A stretch of 30,966 nt of DNA from an uncultured Dialister sp. (GTDB taxonomy: Bacteria; Bacillota; Negativicutes; Veillonellales; Dialisteraceae), in assembly GCA_900545365.1 (NCBI GenBank), contig UQYL01000016.1:1-30966 (forward strand), read 5' to 3'. Below are positions 7,167 to 15,487 of this stretch, in pieces; the first letter of the stretch is position 1, and every line of letters starts with the position of its first letter. The position numbers and the translations under genes are program-made. The notes below the pieces were generated by a model, which saw only the letters and a program-made list of their open reading frames with translations, had not been told where the DNA came from and did no database searches.

Positions 7167-7540
7167 CATTGGTGCAGCTCCCCGCCCATGCCGTCTGCGC
7201 CCGGTGCCCGCGGAGCGGGAGAAAAATCGGCCGGTGGCGTCAGCCGGAGCGCTTGTCTGAGCGGGCGTCGTTCTTTGTGAGATAATCAGAAATCGTTCTG
7301 AATGTGCTGAAAGCTTTCAGCCCGCGAGTTGCGCGGAGGGTAGTGACCGGTCCGATTTTTCAGGGCGCTGACGTGGGCGGCAGCTTTTTCTCTTTGCTTC
7401 GTTTCTCTTTTTTGGCTGGCCAAAAAGAGAAATGAAGCCTCAAATGCAGCTCGGAGCTGCAGAATGAATATAGAAAAATGTAGCTCCCGCGGCAGCGAAG
7501 TGTGTGGGCCCGCTCCGCGCGGGAATATAGTACTGTATTG
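7167..7540 (+). repeat. Dispersed repeat element, copy C (most complete)
   Basis: Order of blocks: left block L (7167-7268, near-identical inverted copy at 1-102); an insert; GCGAGTTGCGCGGAGG (about 7325); TTTGCTTCGTTTC followed by the hairpin CTCTTTTTTGGC/GCCAAAAAGAG and AAATGAAG (about 7396-7437); and AGCTCCCGCGGCAGCGAAG (7481-7499) followed by a CCCGCTCCGCGCGGG hairpin. Two further terminal-block variants follow at about 7537-7560 and 7577-7612. I see no transposase and no credible open reading frame. Confidence 0.75.
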
Positions 7541-7665
7541 CATGTGGGCCCGCGCCGACAGCTCCCGACAGGACAACATGGGCCTGCGCCCGCACCGCGC
7601 GGGAATGCGGCACAGCGTCGTATGTGAACCCCATGCCGCGGCGGCTGTGGGAAACGTTCTCTTCA

Positions 7666-7694
7666 TTGTGCGCTGCCGGTGGAAATGCTATAAT
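7666..7694 (+). promoter_or_regulatory. glmS promoter
   Basis: TTGTGC (7666-7671), a 17-base spacer and TGCTATAAT, an extended -10 ending at 7694. It lies about 90 bases before the glmS start codon. The leader contains only a small CCCCTTCGGG-type hairpin. Confidence 0.75.
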
Positions 7695-7785
7695 ATGAAA
7701 GTATATTTTCCCCTTCGGGAGAAGATAAAATGATAAAAATGACAGTGTTTCATATGGGATAGAAAGATTCAAGGGAGGACAATTT

Positions 7786-9618
7786 ATGTGCGGTATTGTA
7801 GGCTACACAGGCAAAGGAGAAGCGTCGGAGTTTCTGATTGACGGGCTTCGCCGTCTGGAATACCGCGGATATGATTCCGCCGGCATCGCCGTATACGACG
7901 GTGAAAAGATCGTCATTGAGAAGAAAGAAGGGCGTCTCGCCAATCTGGAAGACGCACTGAAAGCGCATCCCCTCCGGGGACATGTGGGCATCGGCCACAC
8001 CCGCTGGGCGACGCACGGCGCGCCTTCGGACATCAACGCCCATCCTCACGGCGACTGCCATAATCATTTCGTGATCGTCCATAACGGCATCATTGAAAAT
8101 TACATGGAGATCAAACAGGAGCTCATCAAAAAAGGGCATGTGTTCAAATCCGAAACGGACTCGGAAGTGGCGGCGCACCTGGCGGAGGAGCTGGACGACG
8201 GCGATTTCCTTTCCACGGTGCGGAAGGTGCTGAAGTACATCACCGGCACCTATACGCTGCTCTTCATGGATAAGAATGATCCGGATACGATCATCTGCAC
8301 CAAGAAGGATAATCCCCTCGTCATCGGCCTCGGGGACGGAGAGAATTTCATCGCTTCCGATATTCCCGCCATCATCAGCCGCACACGGCGCATCTATGTG
8401 CTCGACGACGGCGAGATCGCGGTGGTGCGGAAAGACGGCGTCACCGTATATGACTCGGAAGGGCTGCCGATCTCCAAGAAAGTCCAGGAAGTGACCTGGA
8501 CGGCGGAAGCGGCGGAAAAGGGCGGCTACCCGCACTTCATGCTGAAAGAGATCTATGAACAGCCGAAAGCGGTGCGCGATACCGTGCAGATCCACGTAAA
8601 CGACGCCGACGAAGTCGTCTTCGATAATCTGAAATGGACGAAGGCCGACATCGGCCGGATCGACCACATTCTCATCACGGCCTGCGGCACGGCGTATCAC
8701 GCGGGTCTTGTGGCGAAGTATTATATCGAGCGCTTTGCACGCATTCCCGTGTCCGTGGAGATCGCGTCGGAATACCGCTACAGCCATCCGCTCACGTCGG
8801 AAGGGACGTTCGTGATCGTGGTGAGCCAGTCCGGCGAGACCATCGACACGCTGGCGGCGCTCAAGGAAGCGAAGCGCCTCGGCGCGCAGAGCCTGGCTGT
8901 GACGAATTCCATCGGTTCCTCCATCGCCCGCGAAGCGGATTACACCGTGTATACTCTCGCGGGACCGGAGATCGCCGTAGCGTCCACGAAAGCGTATACC
9001 ACGCAGCTCGTGGCGCTTCTCATGCTGGCGCTCTACATGGGGCAGGTGAAAGGGACGGTCTCTCCGGAAGAGGTGAAGGATATCATCGCCGCGCTGAAAG
9101 CGCTGCCCGACGACATTGAAAAGGTGCTGGCCGACAAAGAACGGGAGCGCATGGCGGGATTTGCGGATTCCCTCATCCGCGCGAACGATATCTTCTACCT
9201 GGGCCGCTCCATCGACTACGCCATTGCCATGGAAGGCGCGCTCAAGCTGAAAGAAATTTCTTACATCCATGCGGAAGCCTATGCCGGCGGTGAACTGAAG
9301 CACGGCACGCTCGCGCTCATTACGCCGGAGACGCCGGTCATTTCCGTGGTGACGCAGGATGAGATCGCGCCGAAGATGTACAGCAATATTCAGGAAGTGC
9401 GCGCCCGCGGCGCGGAAGTCATCGGCATCGGTTACGAAGACGATGAAGAGATCGAAAAATACACCACCGCCGTGGTCCGCATTCCGCGGGTCGCCGAATT
9501 TATCGCGCCCATCCTTTCCGTCATCCCCATGCAGCTCCTTGCGTACTACACCGGGATCAAGAGAGGCAACGACGTGGACAAGCCGAGGAACCTGGCCAAG
9601 TCGGTCACGGTAGAATAA
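7786..9618 (+). CDS. glmS: Glutamine-fructose-6-phosphate aminotransferase (isomerizing)
   Basis: Makes glucosamine 6-phosphate from fructose 6-phosphate and glutamine, the first committed step toward UDP-GlcNAc for peptidoglycan. The N-terminal class II glutaminase domain starts MCGIVGYTG, with Cys2 as nucleophile once Met is removed. It contains GHTRWATHG and HNGIIENY. Two SIS sugar-isomerase domains follow; one carries the VSQSGETIDT phosphate-binding motif and the C-terminus ends DKPRNLAKSVTVE. The 610 residues are standard. RBS GGGAGGA lies before the ATG. Its promoter emerges from the repeat island. No glmS ribozyme core is apparent in the leader. Confidence 0.98.
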   Translation: MCGIVGYTGKGEASEFLIDGLRRLEYRGYDSAGIAVYDGEKIVIEKKEGRLANLEDALKAHPLRGHVGIGHTRWATHGAPSDINAHPHGDCHNHFVIVHNGIIENYMEIKQELIKKGHVFKSETDSEVAAHLAEELDDGDFLSTVRKVLKYITGTYTLLFMDKNDPDTIICTKKDNPLVIGLGDGENFIASDIPAIISRTRRIYVLDDGEIAVVRKDGVTVYDSEGLPISKKVQEVTWTAEAAEKGGYPHFMLKEIYEQPKAVRDTVQIHVNDADEVVFDNLKWTKADIGRIDHILITACGTAYHAGLVAKYYIERFARIPVSVEIASEYRYSHPLTSEGTFVIVVSQSGETIDTLAALKEAKRLGAQSLAVTNSIGSSIAREADYTVYTLAGPEIAVASTKAYTTQLVALLMLALYMGQVKGTVSPEEVKDIIAALKALPDDIEKVLADKERERMAGFADSLIRANDIFYLGRSIDYAIAMEGALKLKEISYIHAEAYAGGELKHGTLALITPETPVISVVTQDEIAPKMYSNIQEVRARGAEVIGIGYEDDEEIEKYTTAVVRIPRVAEFIAPILSVIPMQLLAYYTGIKRGNDVDKPRNLAKSVTVE

Positions 9619-9635
9619 TTTCATACATGGCAGAG

Positions 9636-9662
9636 ACGCTGATTTCCCAGGGAGGTCAGCGT
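9636..9662 (+). terminator. Hairpin between glmS and trpS
   Basis: ACGCTGA pairs with TCAGCGT around a 13-base loop, followed by a short T-poor tail. It may be a weak terminator, allowing partial read-through into trpS, or a processing site. Confidence 0.45.
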
Positions 9663-9686
9663 TTCGTTGAAATGAGGAGGCAAATC

Positions 9687-10679
9687 ATGGAGACTATTTT
9701 TTCCGGGATTCAGCCGAGCGGCGATCTGACGCTCGGGAATTATCTGGGAGCGCTGAAAAATTTCATTCCTTTCCAGGACAGCGCGGAATGCTATTACTGT
9801 ATCGTTAATCAGCATGCTATCACCGTGCCGCAGGACCCGAAGCAGCTGCATGAACGCACGAGAAATCTGGCAGCGCTCTATATCGCGGCGGGCCTCGATC
9901 CGAAGAAAGCGACGATCTTCGTACAGTCCGAAGTGCCGGAACACGCGCAGCTCGGCTGGATGATCATCTGCACGGCCTATGTGGGTGAGATGGAGCGCAT
10001 GACCCAGTATAAATCCAAGGCGAGAAAAGAAGAAGCGAAGGAAGGCTTCATTCCGCTGGGGCTCATGACCTATCCGCCGCTCATGGCCGCGGATATCCTG
10101 CTCTATCAGGCGACGCTCGTGCCGGTCGGCGAAGACCAGCGCCAGCACATGGAGATCACCCGGGATCTGGCGGAAAGGTTCAACCGGAAATACGGAGAAG
10201 TCTTCACGCTGCCGAAGATGTGGGCGCCGAAAGGCGGCGCGCGGGTCATGAGCCTTCAGGACCCGACGAGCAAGATGAGCAAGTCCGACGACAACGAAAT
10301 GGCCACCATCCACATGCTGGACGAACCGGACGTGATCGTGAAGAAAATCAAGCGGGCCGTGACGGATTCCCTCGGCCATGTGCATTATGATAAGGAAAAT
10401 CAGCCCGGCGTCTCCAATCTCATGAGCATCCACGCCGCCGTTTCCGGCAAAAGCTTTGAAGAGATCGAAGCGATGTACGAAGGACAGGGCTACGGCGTGC
10501 TCAAGAAGGACGTGGCCGATCTGGTGGTGGGCGAAATGAAACCGATCCTCACGCGGTACAAAGAGCTCATGGGCTCGCCCGAACTGGATCTGATCCTCGA
10601 TGAAGGCCGGGAAAAAGCGCATGCGAAAGCGCATAAGACCTACGAAGCGGCCATTCACGCCATGGGCCTCTACAGATAA
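9687..10679 (+). CDS. trpS: Tryptophanyl-tRNA synthetase
   Basis: Class I aminoacyl-tRNA synthetase that charges tRNA-Trp in the cytosol. The 330-residue protein has the HIGH-equivalent region PSGDLTLGNYLGAL near the N-terminus and the KMSKS loop at residues 196-200. The ATG at 9687 is preferred over the upstream in-frame ATG at 9627 because GAGGAGG lies at 9674-9680 and the family begins with an ETIFSGIQPSG-type sequence. No T-box leader is seen; only 68 bases separate it from glmS. Confidence 0.97.
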   Translation: METIFSGIQPSGDLTLGNYLGALKNFIPFQDSAECYYCIVNQHAITVPQDPKQLHERTRNLAALYIAAGLDPKKATIFVQSEVPEHAQLGWMIICTAYVGEMERMTQYKSKARKEEAKEGFIPLGLMTYPPLMAADILLYQATLVPVGEDQRQHMEITRDLAERFNRKYGEVFTLPKMWAPKGGARVMSLQDPTSKMSKSDDNEMATIHMLDEPDVIVKKIKRAVTDSLGHVHYDKENQPGVSNLMSIHAAVSGKSFEEIEAMYEGQGYGVLKKDVADLVVGEMKPILTRYKELMGSPELDLILDEGREKAHAKAHKTYEAAIHAMGLYR

Positions 10680-10695
10680 CCTGGGCAGAAAAAAG

Positions 10696-10723
10696 AGCCG
10701 TCCCGAAAGGGGCGGCTTTTCGC
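10696..10723 (+). terminator. Intrinsic terminator after trpS
   Basis: Stem AGCCGTCCC / GGGGCGGCT with a GAAA loop and a following T-run. Confidence 0.85.
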
Positions 10724-10729
10724 GTGCAC

Positions 10730-10757
10730 AAAAAAAGAACGGGAGATCCCCGTCCTT
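10730..10757 (-). terminator. Terminator for the minus-strand membrane protein gene
   Basis: Read on the minus strand, GGACGGG and CCCGTTC form a stem around a short loop and are followed by a run of seven T residues. It sits just past the stop codon of the convergent gene. Confidence 0.8.
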
Positions 10758-10765
10758 TTTACCGG

Positions 10766-11734
10766 TCAGATCAGATCGAAAACATCGGCGATGGGCTGCG
10801 CGGGCAGGAAGAGATCAATCGCTTCCGTAATGCCCGTGGGCTGCGGCGCCGTCAGGAAGAGGCAGACCGCGGCGAGCACCGTCACGGCGACGGCGACCAG
10901 GTTGGTCTTGCCGCGGCCGGACATCTGGTAGTATCCGAAGAAGCGGATCGCCAGCGCGGAGAAGAACGTGAGGATCAGCCCGGAGAAGGAAAAGATCCCG
11001 AAGAAAAGATTCGCGCACACAAAGGTGACGAAGAACGCCGGCAGGTAGATGAAGGGCAGATTGCGGGCGAGCTTCGAAGGACCTGCGGTGCGGCGCATAT
11101 CTTCGATCCAGTCAGAAAGGTCAAAGCCGAAGAGGCCTGCAGGCACGAATGTCGCCGTGATGACCGCGTCCCACGAGGAGGCGAGGCGTCTCCGGTCCTG
11201 GCCGACCCACCAGAAGAACGCGCAGATGAGGAAAATGCAGAAGCCCGCGATGCCGTAGTACCATTCGGCGGGGATCACAGAGACCGCGCCGAAGCAGGCC
11301 GTCATGATGACCGCGCATACCGCAGTGACGGGAGCGATCTTCCCGGCAGGGAGACGGTCTTCTTTCGGCATGCTGCGGTACAGGCGGAGGAGCAGCTCCG
11401 TAATGAAAGCGGCGAGGAAAACGGCGAGTGCCGCGAAGGGATACACGATGAGGCCGAGGATGATGAGCACCGCCGGAATGAGGATGCGCCAGCCCCGGAA
11501 GATCTGAAATTCCCTGTAATTGACGGGGTTTCCCTGCGTGTACATGGTGAGGCGCATGAAAACGAGGTACGTGAGCATGATGCCCATCGTCTCCAGCGGC
11601 TTGCCGCCGATATAGAGAAGCGAGCAGAAAATGAGGATCGAAATATTCGCGCCGGTGAAGCGGGATACGATCGCGCTGAAGAAGCCCACGTTCAGAAAAG
11701 AAATGAGAGCACTGATGAGGTCCAAAAAATCCAT
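10766..11734 (-). CDS. Polytopic membrane protein of unknown function
   Basis: 322 residues with about eight to nine hydrophobic segments. The N-terminal ~25 residues look amphipathic or re-entrant. A hydrophilic middle stretch around residues 205-230 (LSDWIEDMRRTAGPSK) separates the first five or six membrane segments from the last three. I do not recognise the family and see no catalytic or binding motif. The start is supported by AAGGAG just upstream and by a TTGCGC-17-TATACT promoter. It stands alone, convergent with trpS and divergent from the nicotinamidase-like gene, so neighbours do not reveal its function. Confidence 0.75.
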   Translation of the reverse strand: MDFLDLISALISFLNVGFFSAIVSRFTGANISILIFCSLLYIGGKPLETMGIMLTYLVFMRLTMYTQGNPVNYREFQIFRGWRILIPAVLIILGLIVYPFAALAVFLAAFITELLLRLYRSMPKEDRLPAGKIAPVTAVCAVIMTACFGAVSVIPAEWYYGIAGFCIFLICAFFWWVGQDRRRLASSWDAVITATFVPAGLFGFDLSDWIEDMRRTAGPSKLARNLPFIYLPAFFVTFVCANLFFGIFSFSGLILTFFSALAIRFFGYYQMSGRGKTNLVAVAVTVLAAVCLFLTAPQPTGITEAIDLFLPAQPIADVFDLI

Positions 11735-11761
11735 CTCCTTATAAAAAAATATATCTTTTTT

Positions 11762-11790
11762 AGTATACCGGCAAAAAGAACCCGGCGCAA
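11762..11790 (-). promoter_or_regulatory. Promoter for the membrane protein gene
   Basis: On the minus strand, TTGCGC (11790-11785) and TATACT (11767-11762) are separated by 17 bases, about 28 bases upstream of the start codon. Confidence 0.65.
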
Positions 11791-11886
11791 GATGAAGGCG
11801 GGAGAGCGCTCATTTCCCGCCGCTGTTTTTGAGCGCCCGGAGAGAAGAAAACGCGCATTTTCCGGCGGCGCGGCGGCGGTTTTTTC

Positions 11887-11916
11887 TTGTACAGGCGGCG
11901 GAAAAACTGCTACAAT
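11887..11916 (+). promoter_or_regulatory. Promoter for the nicotinamidase-like gene and thiL
   Basis: TTGTAC (11887-11892), an 18-base spacer and TACAAT (11911-11916), about 70 bases before the first start codon. Confidence 0.6.
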
Positions 11917-11986
11917 ATAACTGCTGTAAATCTGTATTCTATATAAAAGATATAGGCGGTATATGGCAGAGAGGAGGCGCGGATCG

Positions 11987-12541
11987 ATGGACAGCCTGGT
12001 CATCGTGGACTGCCAGAATGATTTCATCAGCGGGACGCTGGCCTGCGAGGGCGCGGAAGCGGCGGTGAAATACCTGGTATCTTTTATGAGAGAGCATGAA
12101 GTGCGCGCGGCGTATACCGCGGACTGGCATTCGGCGAAAAACGGTTCTTTCCGGGAGAACGGAGGTGTCTGGCCGCCGCACTGCGTGGCGGGAACGGCGG
12201 GCGCGGACATTTCTTCCGTGTTTTATGAAGAGGCTCCGGAAGGAGAAAAGCCGGTCGCGGCGAATATCTTCCGCAAAGGGAAGGCCGACGATGTGGAAGA
12301 GTATTCCGCCTTCCGCGGAGAGACGGACAGCGGCGTCAAACTGGCGGATGCCGTGACGGCCCATGTCTGGGTGGGCGGCATCGCTTCGGAATACTGCGTG
12401 CGGGAGACAGTCCTCGATCTGCTCGCGGCAGGCCATACGGTGACGCTCCTCGTGAAGGGGCTCGCCTGGGTATCGGCGGAGGATCACCGAAAGAATCTGG
12501 CTGATCTGAAAGAAAGAGGCGTGACGCTGTTTGAAGAGTAA
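11987..12541 (+). CDS. Nicotinamidase-like isochorismatase-family hydrolase
   Basis: A cysteine hydrolase of the isochorismatase superfamily, most like nicotinamidase (nicotinamide to nicotinate, NAD salvage). In the 184-residue form the triad candidates are Asp8 (VDCQNDF), Lys97 and Cys137 (GIASEYCVRETVLD). Metal-site candidates are Asp46, His48 (DWH) and His65 (WPPHC). The ATG at 11987 has GAGGAGG at 11971-11977, nine bases upstream. A possible earlier start at 11963 would place that site inside the gene. Its end overlaps the start of thiL by 11 bases, so the two are translationally coupled. Confidence 0.85.
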   Translation: MDSLVIVDCQNDFISGTLACEGAEAAVKYLVSFMREHEVRAAYTADWHSAKNGSFRENGGVWPPHCVAGTAGADISSVFYEEAPEGEKPVAANIFRKGKADDVEEYSAFRGETDSGVKLADAVTAHVWVGGIASEYCVRETVLDLLAAGHTVTLLVKGLAWVSAEDHRKNLADLKERGVTLFEE

Positions 12542-13523
12542 GGAAAGGACGGTCGCCGACGCGGGAGAATTCGGCTGCATCCGGGAGATCTGCCGGGATC
12601 TCATCTACCGTCCCGAGCTGGTGAAGATCGGCGCGGGAGACGACGGCGCCGTGTATGTGTCGCCGCCGGATATGGATCAGGTCATTTCCACGGATACCAT
12701 GGTGGAGGGGATCCATTTCACCGCGGAGACGATGACGCCCGCCGATGTGGGATGGAAGCTGGCCGCTGCCAATTTCAGCGACATGGCCGCCATGGGGGCG
12801 GAACCGGCGCAGTTTGTCGTTTCCGCGGCGCTTCCCGCCGGGCTTCCCATGGCGTGGGTCCTCGGATGCTATGAGGGGCTGCGGGCGGCGTGCCGCGCTT
12901 TCCGGGTGAATCTCCTCGGCGGGGATATCACCGGCTCCCGGCAGGGCGTCGTCCTCACGGGAACGGTCGTCGGCTTTGTCCCTGAAGATCAGGCGGTGCG
13001 CCGGAGCGGGGCCGTGCCGGGCGATCTGCTCGCCGTGACGGGGACGCTCGGCGATTCCGCGGCGGGGCTGGATGCCATCTTCGCGGGCCGGGCGGAGGCG
13101 TATCCCGCTCTGGCGGAGAAACACCGGCGGCCGCTCCCGCAGATCGAAGCGGGCCGTATCCTCAGGGAAGCGGGCGTTCATGCGCTGGACGACATCACCG
13201 ACGGCCTCGCGGAAGAAGCGGCGGAGATCGCGGAAGCGTCAGGCGTCTCGCTCGTGATCGGGGCGGAGAAAGTGCCCCTTTCGGAGGAGGCGCGCCGCGC
13301 GGCGGCGGCATTCGGGAAAGATCCGCTCCGGTACGCCCTGACCGGCGGGGAAGATTATCAGCTCCTCGCGGCGGGCCCGGCGGCGTGCATCGCCCGCGCG
13401 GCGGAGAAGCTGCCACTCACCGTCATCGGCCGCGCGGAAGAAGGAAGCGGCGTATTTCTGACAGGAAACGGGACAAAGGAGCCTCTCCCCCGCATCGGCT
13501 ACGATCATTTCAGAGATCATTAG
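12531..13523 (+). CDS. thiL: Thiamine-monophosphate kinase
   Basis: Phosphorylates thiamine monophosphate to the active cofactor thiamine diphosphate, using ATP and magnesium. Family motifs are GDDGAVY, STDTMVEGIHF, NFSDMAAMGAEP and GGDITGS in the N-terminal ATP-binding half, and LTGGEDYQLL in the C-terminal half. 330 residues is a normal length. The only sensible start is TTG at 12531, inside the last codons of the upstream gene; no ATG or GTG lies between it and the conserved domain. No thiamine-pyrophosphate riboswitch is apparent upstream of the pair. Confidence 0.95.
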   Translation: MKSKERTVADAGEFGCIREICRDLIYRPELVKIGAGDDGAVYVSPPDMDQVISTDTMVEGIHFTAETMTPADVGWKLAAANFSDMAAMGAEPAQFVVSAALPAGLPMAWVLGCYEGLRAACRAFRVNLLGGDITGSRQGVVLTGTVVGFVPEDQAVRRSGAVPGDLLAVTGTLGDSAAGLDAIFAGRAEAYPALAEKHRRPLPQIEAGRILREAGVHALDDITDGLAEEAAEIAEASGVSLVIGAEKVPLSEEARRAAAAFGKDPLRYALTGGEDYQLLAAGPAACIARAAEKLPLTVIGRAEEGSGVFLTGNGTKEPLPRIGYDHFRDH

Positions 13524-13568
13524 TTTTATATACAGGCATATGCTTCGGCATGGAAAGGATGGTGCGCC

Positions 13569-14324
13569 ATGTATACACTGGTCGTGATCAGACATGGAGA
13601 AAGCGAATGGAATCAGAAGAACCTTTTCTGCGGCTGGACGGATGTGGAGCTGACGGAGAACGGCTACGGGGAAGCGCGTAAAGCGGGACAGCTCCTGAAA
13701 CAGGAAGGGTACACCTTTGACCTGTGCTACACGTCTGTCCTGAAGAGGGCGATCCACACGGCGTATACCGTGCTGGATGAGATGGATCTCACGTGGATCC
13801 CCGTCATCAAGGACTATCACCTGAACGAACGCCATTACGGCGCGCTGCAGGGGCTCAATAAGAGCGAGACCACAGCGAAGTACGGCGAGGAGCAGGTGCA
13901 TCTCTGGCGGCGGAGCTATGACGTGCGTCCGCCGGCGCTCTCCGCGGACGACCCGCGGAATCCGGTCTTCCTTGCGCCGTACAGGGAAGCGGCCGCGGCG
14001 GGAACGGCTCTGCCTCTCACGGAATGTCTGAAAGACACTGTCGCCCGGACAGCTCCTTATTTTGACGAAGTCATCCGCCCGCAGATCGCAGCGGGACGGA
14101 AGGTGCTCATCGCGGCGCACGGCAATTCCATCCGCGCTCTCATCAAGCATCTGGAAGGGACTTCCGATGAAGCGATCGCGGGCATCAATGTACCCACGGG
14201 CATTCCCCGCGTGTACCATCTGAATGAAGATTTCACCGTCCATGATGTGGGATACCTGGGCGATCAGGAAGCAATCCGCGCGAAGATCGAAGCGGTGAAG
14301 CAGCAGTCCGCGGCGAAGAAATAA
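13569..14324 (+). CDS. gpmA: 2,3-bisphosphoglycerate-dependent phosphoglycerate mutase
   Basis: Interconverts 3- and 2-phosphoglycerate in glycolysis and gluconeogenesis. The histidine phosphatase signature RHGESEWN is at residues 8-15, with His9 as the phosphorylated residue. Other landmarks are LNERHYGALQGLNKSET and a second catalytic His in AAHGNSIRALIKHLEG. 251 residues matches the dPGM family. GGATGG-type purines precede the ATG. Forty-five bases separate it from thiL, and ten bases separate it from tsaE, so it probably belongs to the following operon. Confidence 0.97.
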   Translation: MYTLVVIRHGESEWNQKNLFCGWTDVELTENGYGEARKAGQLLKQEGYTFDLCYTSVLKRAIHTAYTVLDEMDLTWIPVIKDYHLNERHYGALQGLNKSETTAKYGEEQVHLWRRSYDVRPPALSADDPRNPVFLAPYREAAAAGTALPLTECLKDTVARTAPYFDEVIRPQIAAGRKVLIAAHGNSIRALIKHLEGTSDEAIAGINVPTGIPRVYHLNEDFTVHDVGYLGDQEAIRAKIEAVKQQSAAKK

Positions 14325-14334
14325 GGAGGAAAGG

Positions 14335-14811
14335 GTGGAACAGAGCGTCCGGTTTTACACGGAAAGCGAAGAAGAGACGGTGCGGTTCGGCCGGATGATC
14401 GGGGAACACGCCGCAGACGGCCTTTTTCTCGCACTCATCGGGGATCTCGGCACGGGGAAGACCCATTTCGTGCAGGGCCTGGCGGCGGGCCTCGGCATCG
14501 AAGGCGCCGTGACGAGCCCCACATTTACCATCATGAATTATTACGACGGAGCGCTTCCGCTGAAACATTTTGATTTCTACCGGCTCGACGATGAAGAGGA
14601 ACTGTACAATATCGGCTGGGAAGAATACAGCGCCGGCGGCGTCACCGTGGCGGAATGGGCCGATCTTTTCCCCGGCGTCATCCCGCCGGAAGCGGTGACG
14701 GTGCGGCTCGAAGCGGAATCGGAAACGCGGCGGCGCATCACCGTGTCGTGGGGAGACCGGGCGCCTGCCGCTGTCACAAAGGAGATCGAAACATATGCTC
14801 TTGGCCATTGA
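14335..14811 (+). CDS. tsaE: tRNA t6A synthesis ATPase TsaE
   Basis: The ATPase partner of TsaB-TsaD in making N6-threonylcarbamoyladenosine at position 37 of ANN-decoding tRNAs. The Walker A motif GDLGTGKT lies near residue 37-44, followed by TSPTFTIMNYY and the HFDFYRLDDEEEL segment typical of the family. 158 residues is normal. The start is GTG at 14335 with AAGGAGG a few bases upstream; no ATG is available. It overlaps tsaB by 17 bases. Confidence 0.95.
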   Translation: MEQSVRFYTESEEETVRFGRMIGEHAADGLFLALIGDLGTGKTHFVQGLAAGLGIEGAVTSPTFTIMNYYDGALPLKHFDFYRLDDEEELYNIGWEEYSAGGVTVAEWADLFPGVIPPEAVTVRLEAESETRRRITVSWGDRAPAAVTKEIETYALGH

Positions 14812-15487
14812 TACCTCTTCGCTCGTACTGTCCTGCGCGGTGTGTGAGGAGGATAAGCTCGTCGCGGAGTGGACGGTGCAGCGCCGGCTCACCCATTCGG
14901 AGCAGCTGATCCCGCACATGGACGGCATGCTCCGGGAAGCGGGCATCGATAAGAAAGACATCACCGCGGTGGCCTGCGCCGCCGGGCCTGGCTCCTTTAC
15001 GGGACTCCGCATCGGCCTCGCCACGGCGAAGATGGCGGCGCGCATCTGGAATGTGCCGCTCATCGCGGTGGATACGCTGGAAGGCCTCGCTTGGAACATG
15101 GCGGGGGCGGACGCCTTCATTCTGCCCCTTGAGGACGCGCAGCGGGGCAATGTATATGCCGCGCTCTACGGCGCTTTCTCGCACATGTGGCAGGAAGCTC
15201 CGGCGGAAGCCGCGCCGGTGGATGAGGTCATCGCGGCGGCGGTGCGCCACGGGGGCACGATCATTGCCGTGGGCGAGGGCGCGGATATGTACAGGGAGAA
15301 GCTCCTCGCCGCCGGCATCCGTCTGGCGCCTCCGCAGAACCGGTGCTGCCGGGCGGGAAGCGTCGCCATGGCGGCGTGGGCGAAATGGAAGCGCGGCGAG
15401 ACCGCCGATCCCATGACGCTGGTGCCCAATTATATCCGGAGAAGCGAGGCGGAAGTGCTGTGGGAACAGAGACATCCGGAGAAATAA
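14795..15487 (+). CDS. tsaB: tRNA t6A synthesis protein TsaB
   Basis: The ASKHA-fold partner that dimerises with TsaD in the threonylcarbamoyl-transferase complex. The N-terminus LAIDTSSLVLSCAV and the motif AAGPGSFTGLRIGLATAKM are typical. 230 residues. Overlaps with tsaE (17 bases) and rimI (28 bases) indicate a coupled operon. Confidence 0.95.
   Translation: MLLAIDTSSLVLSCAVCEEDKLVAEWTVQRRLTHSEQLIPHMDGMLREAGIDKKDITAVACAAGPGSFTGLRIGLATAKMAARIWNVPLIAVDTLEGLAWNMAGADAFILPLEDAQRGNVYAALYGAFSHMWQEAPAEAAPVDEVIAAAVRHGGTIIAVGEGADMYREKLLAAGIRLAPPQNRCCRAGSVAMAAWAKWKRGETADPMTLVPNYIRRSEAEVLWEQRHPEK

Noticed and set aside
6871..7640. CRISPR array
   Set aside because: Repeats are about 100 bases long, imperfect, and have no regular short repeat/unique spacer pattern; no cas genes are present.
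9627..9686. Upstream start for trpS at 9627
   Set aside because: It would add 20 residues not typical of the family and bypass the good ribosome binding site at 9674-9680.
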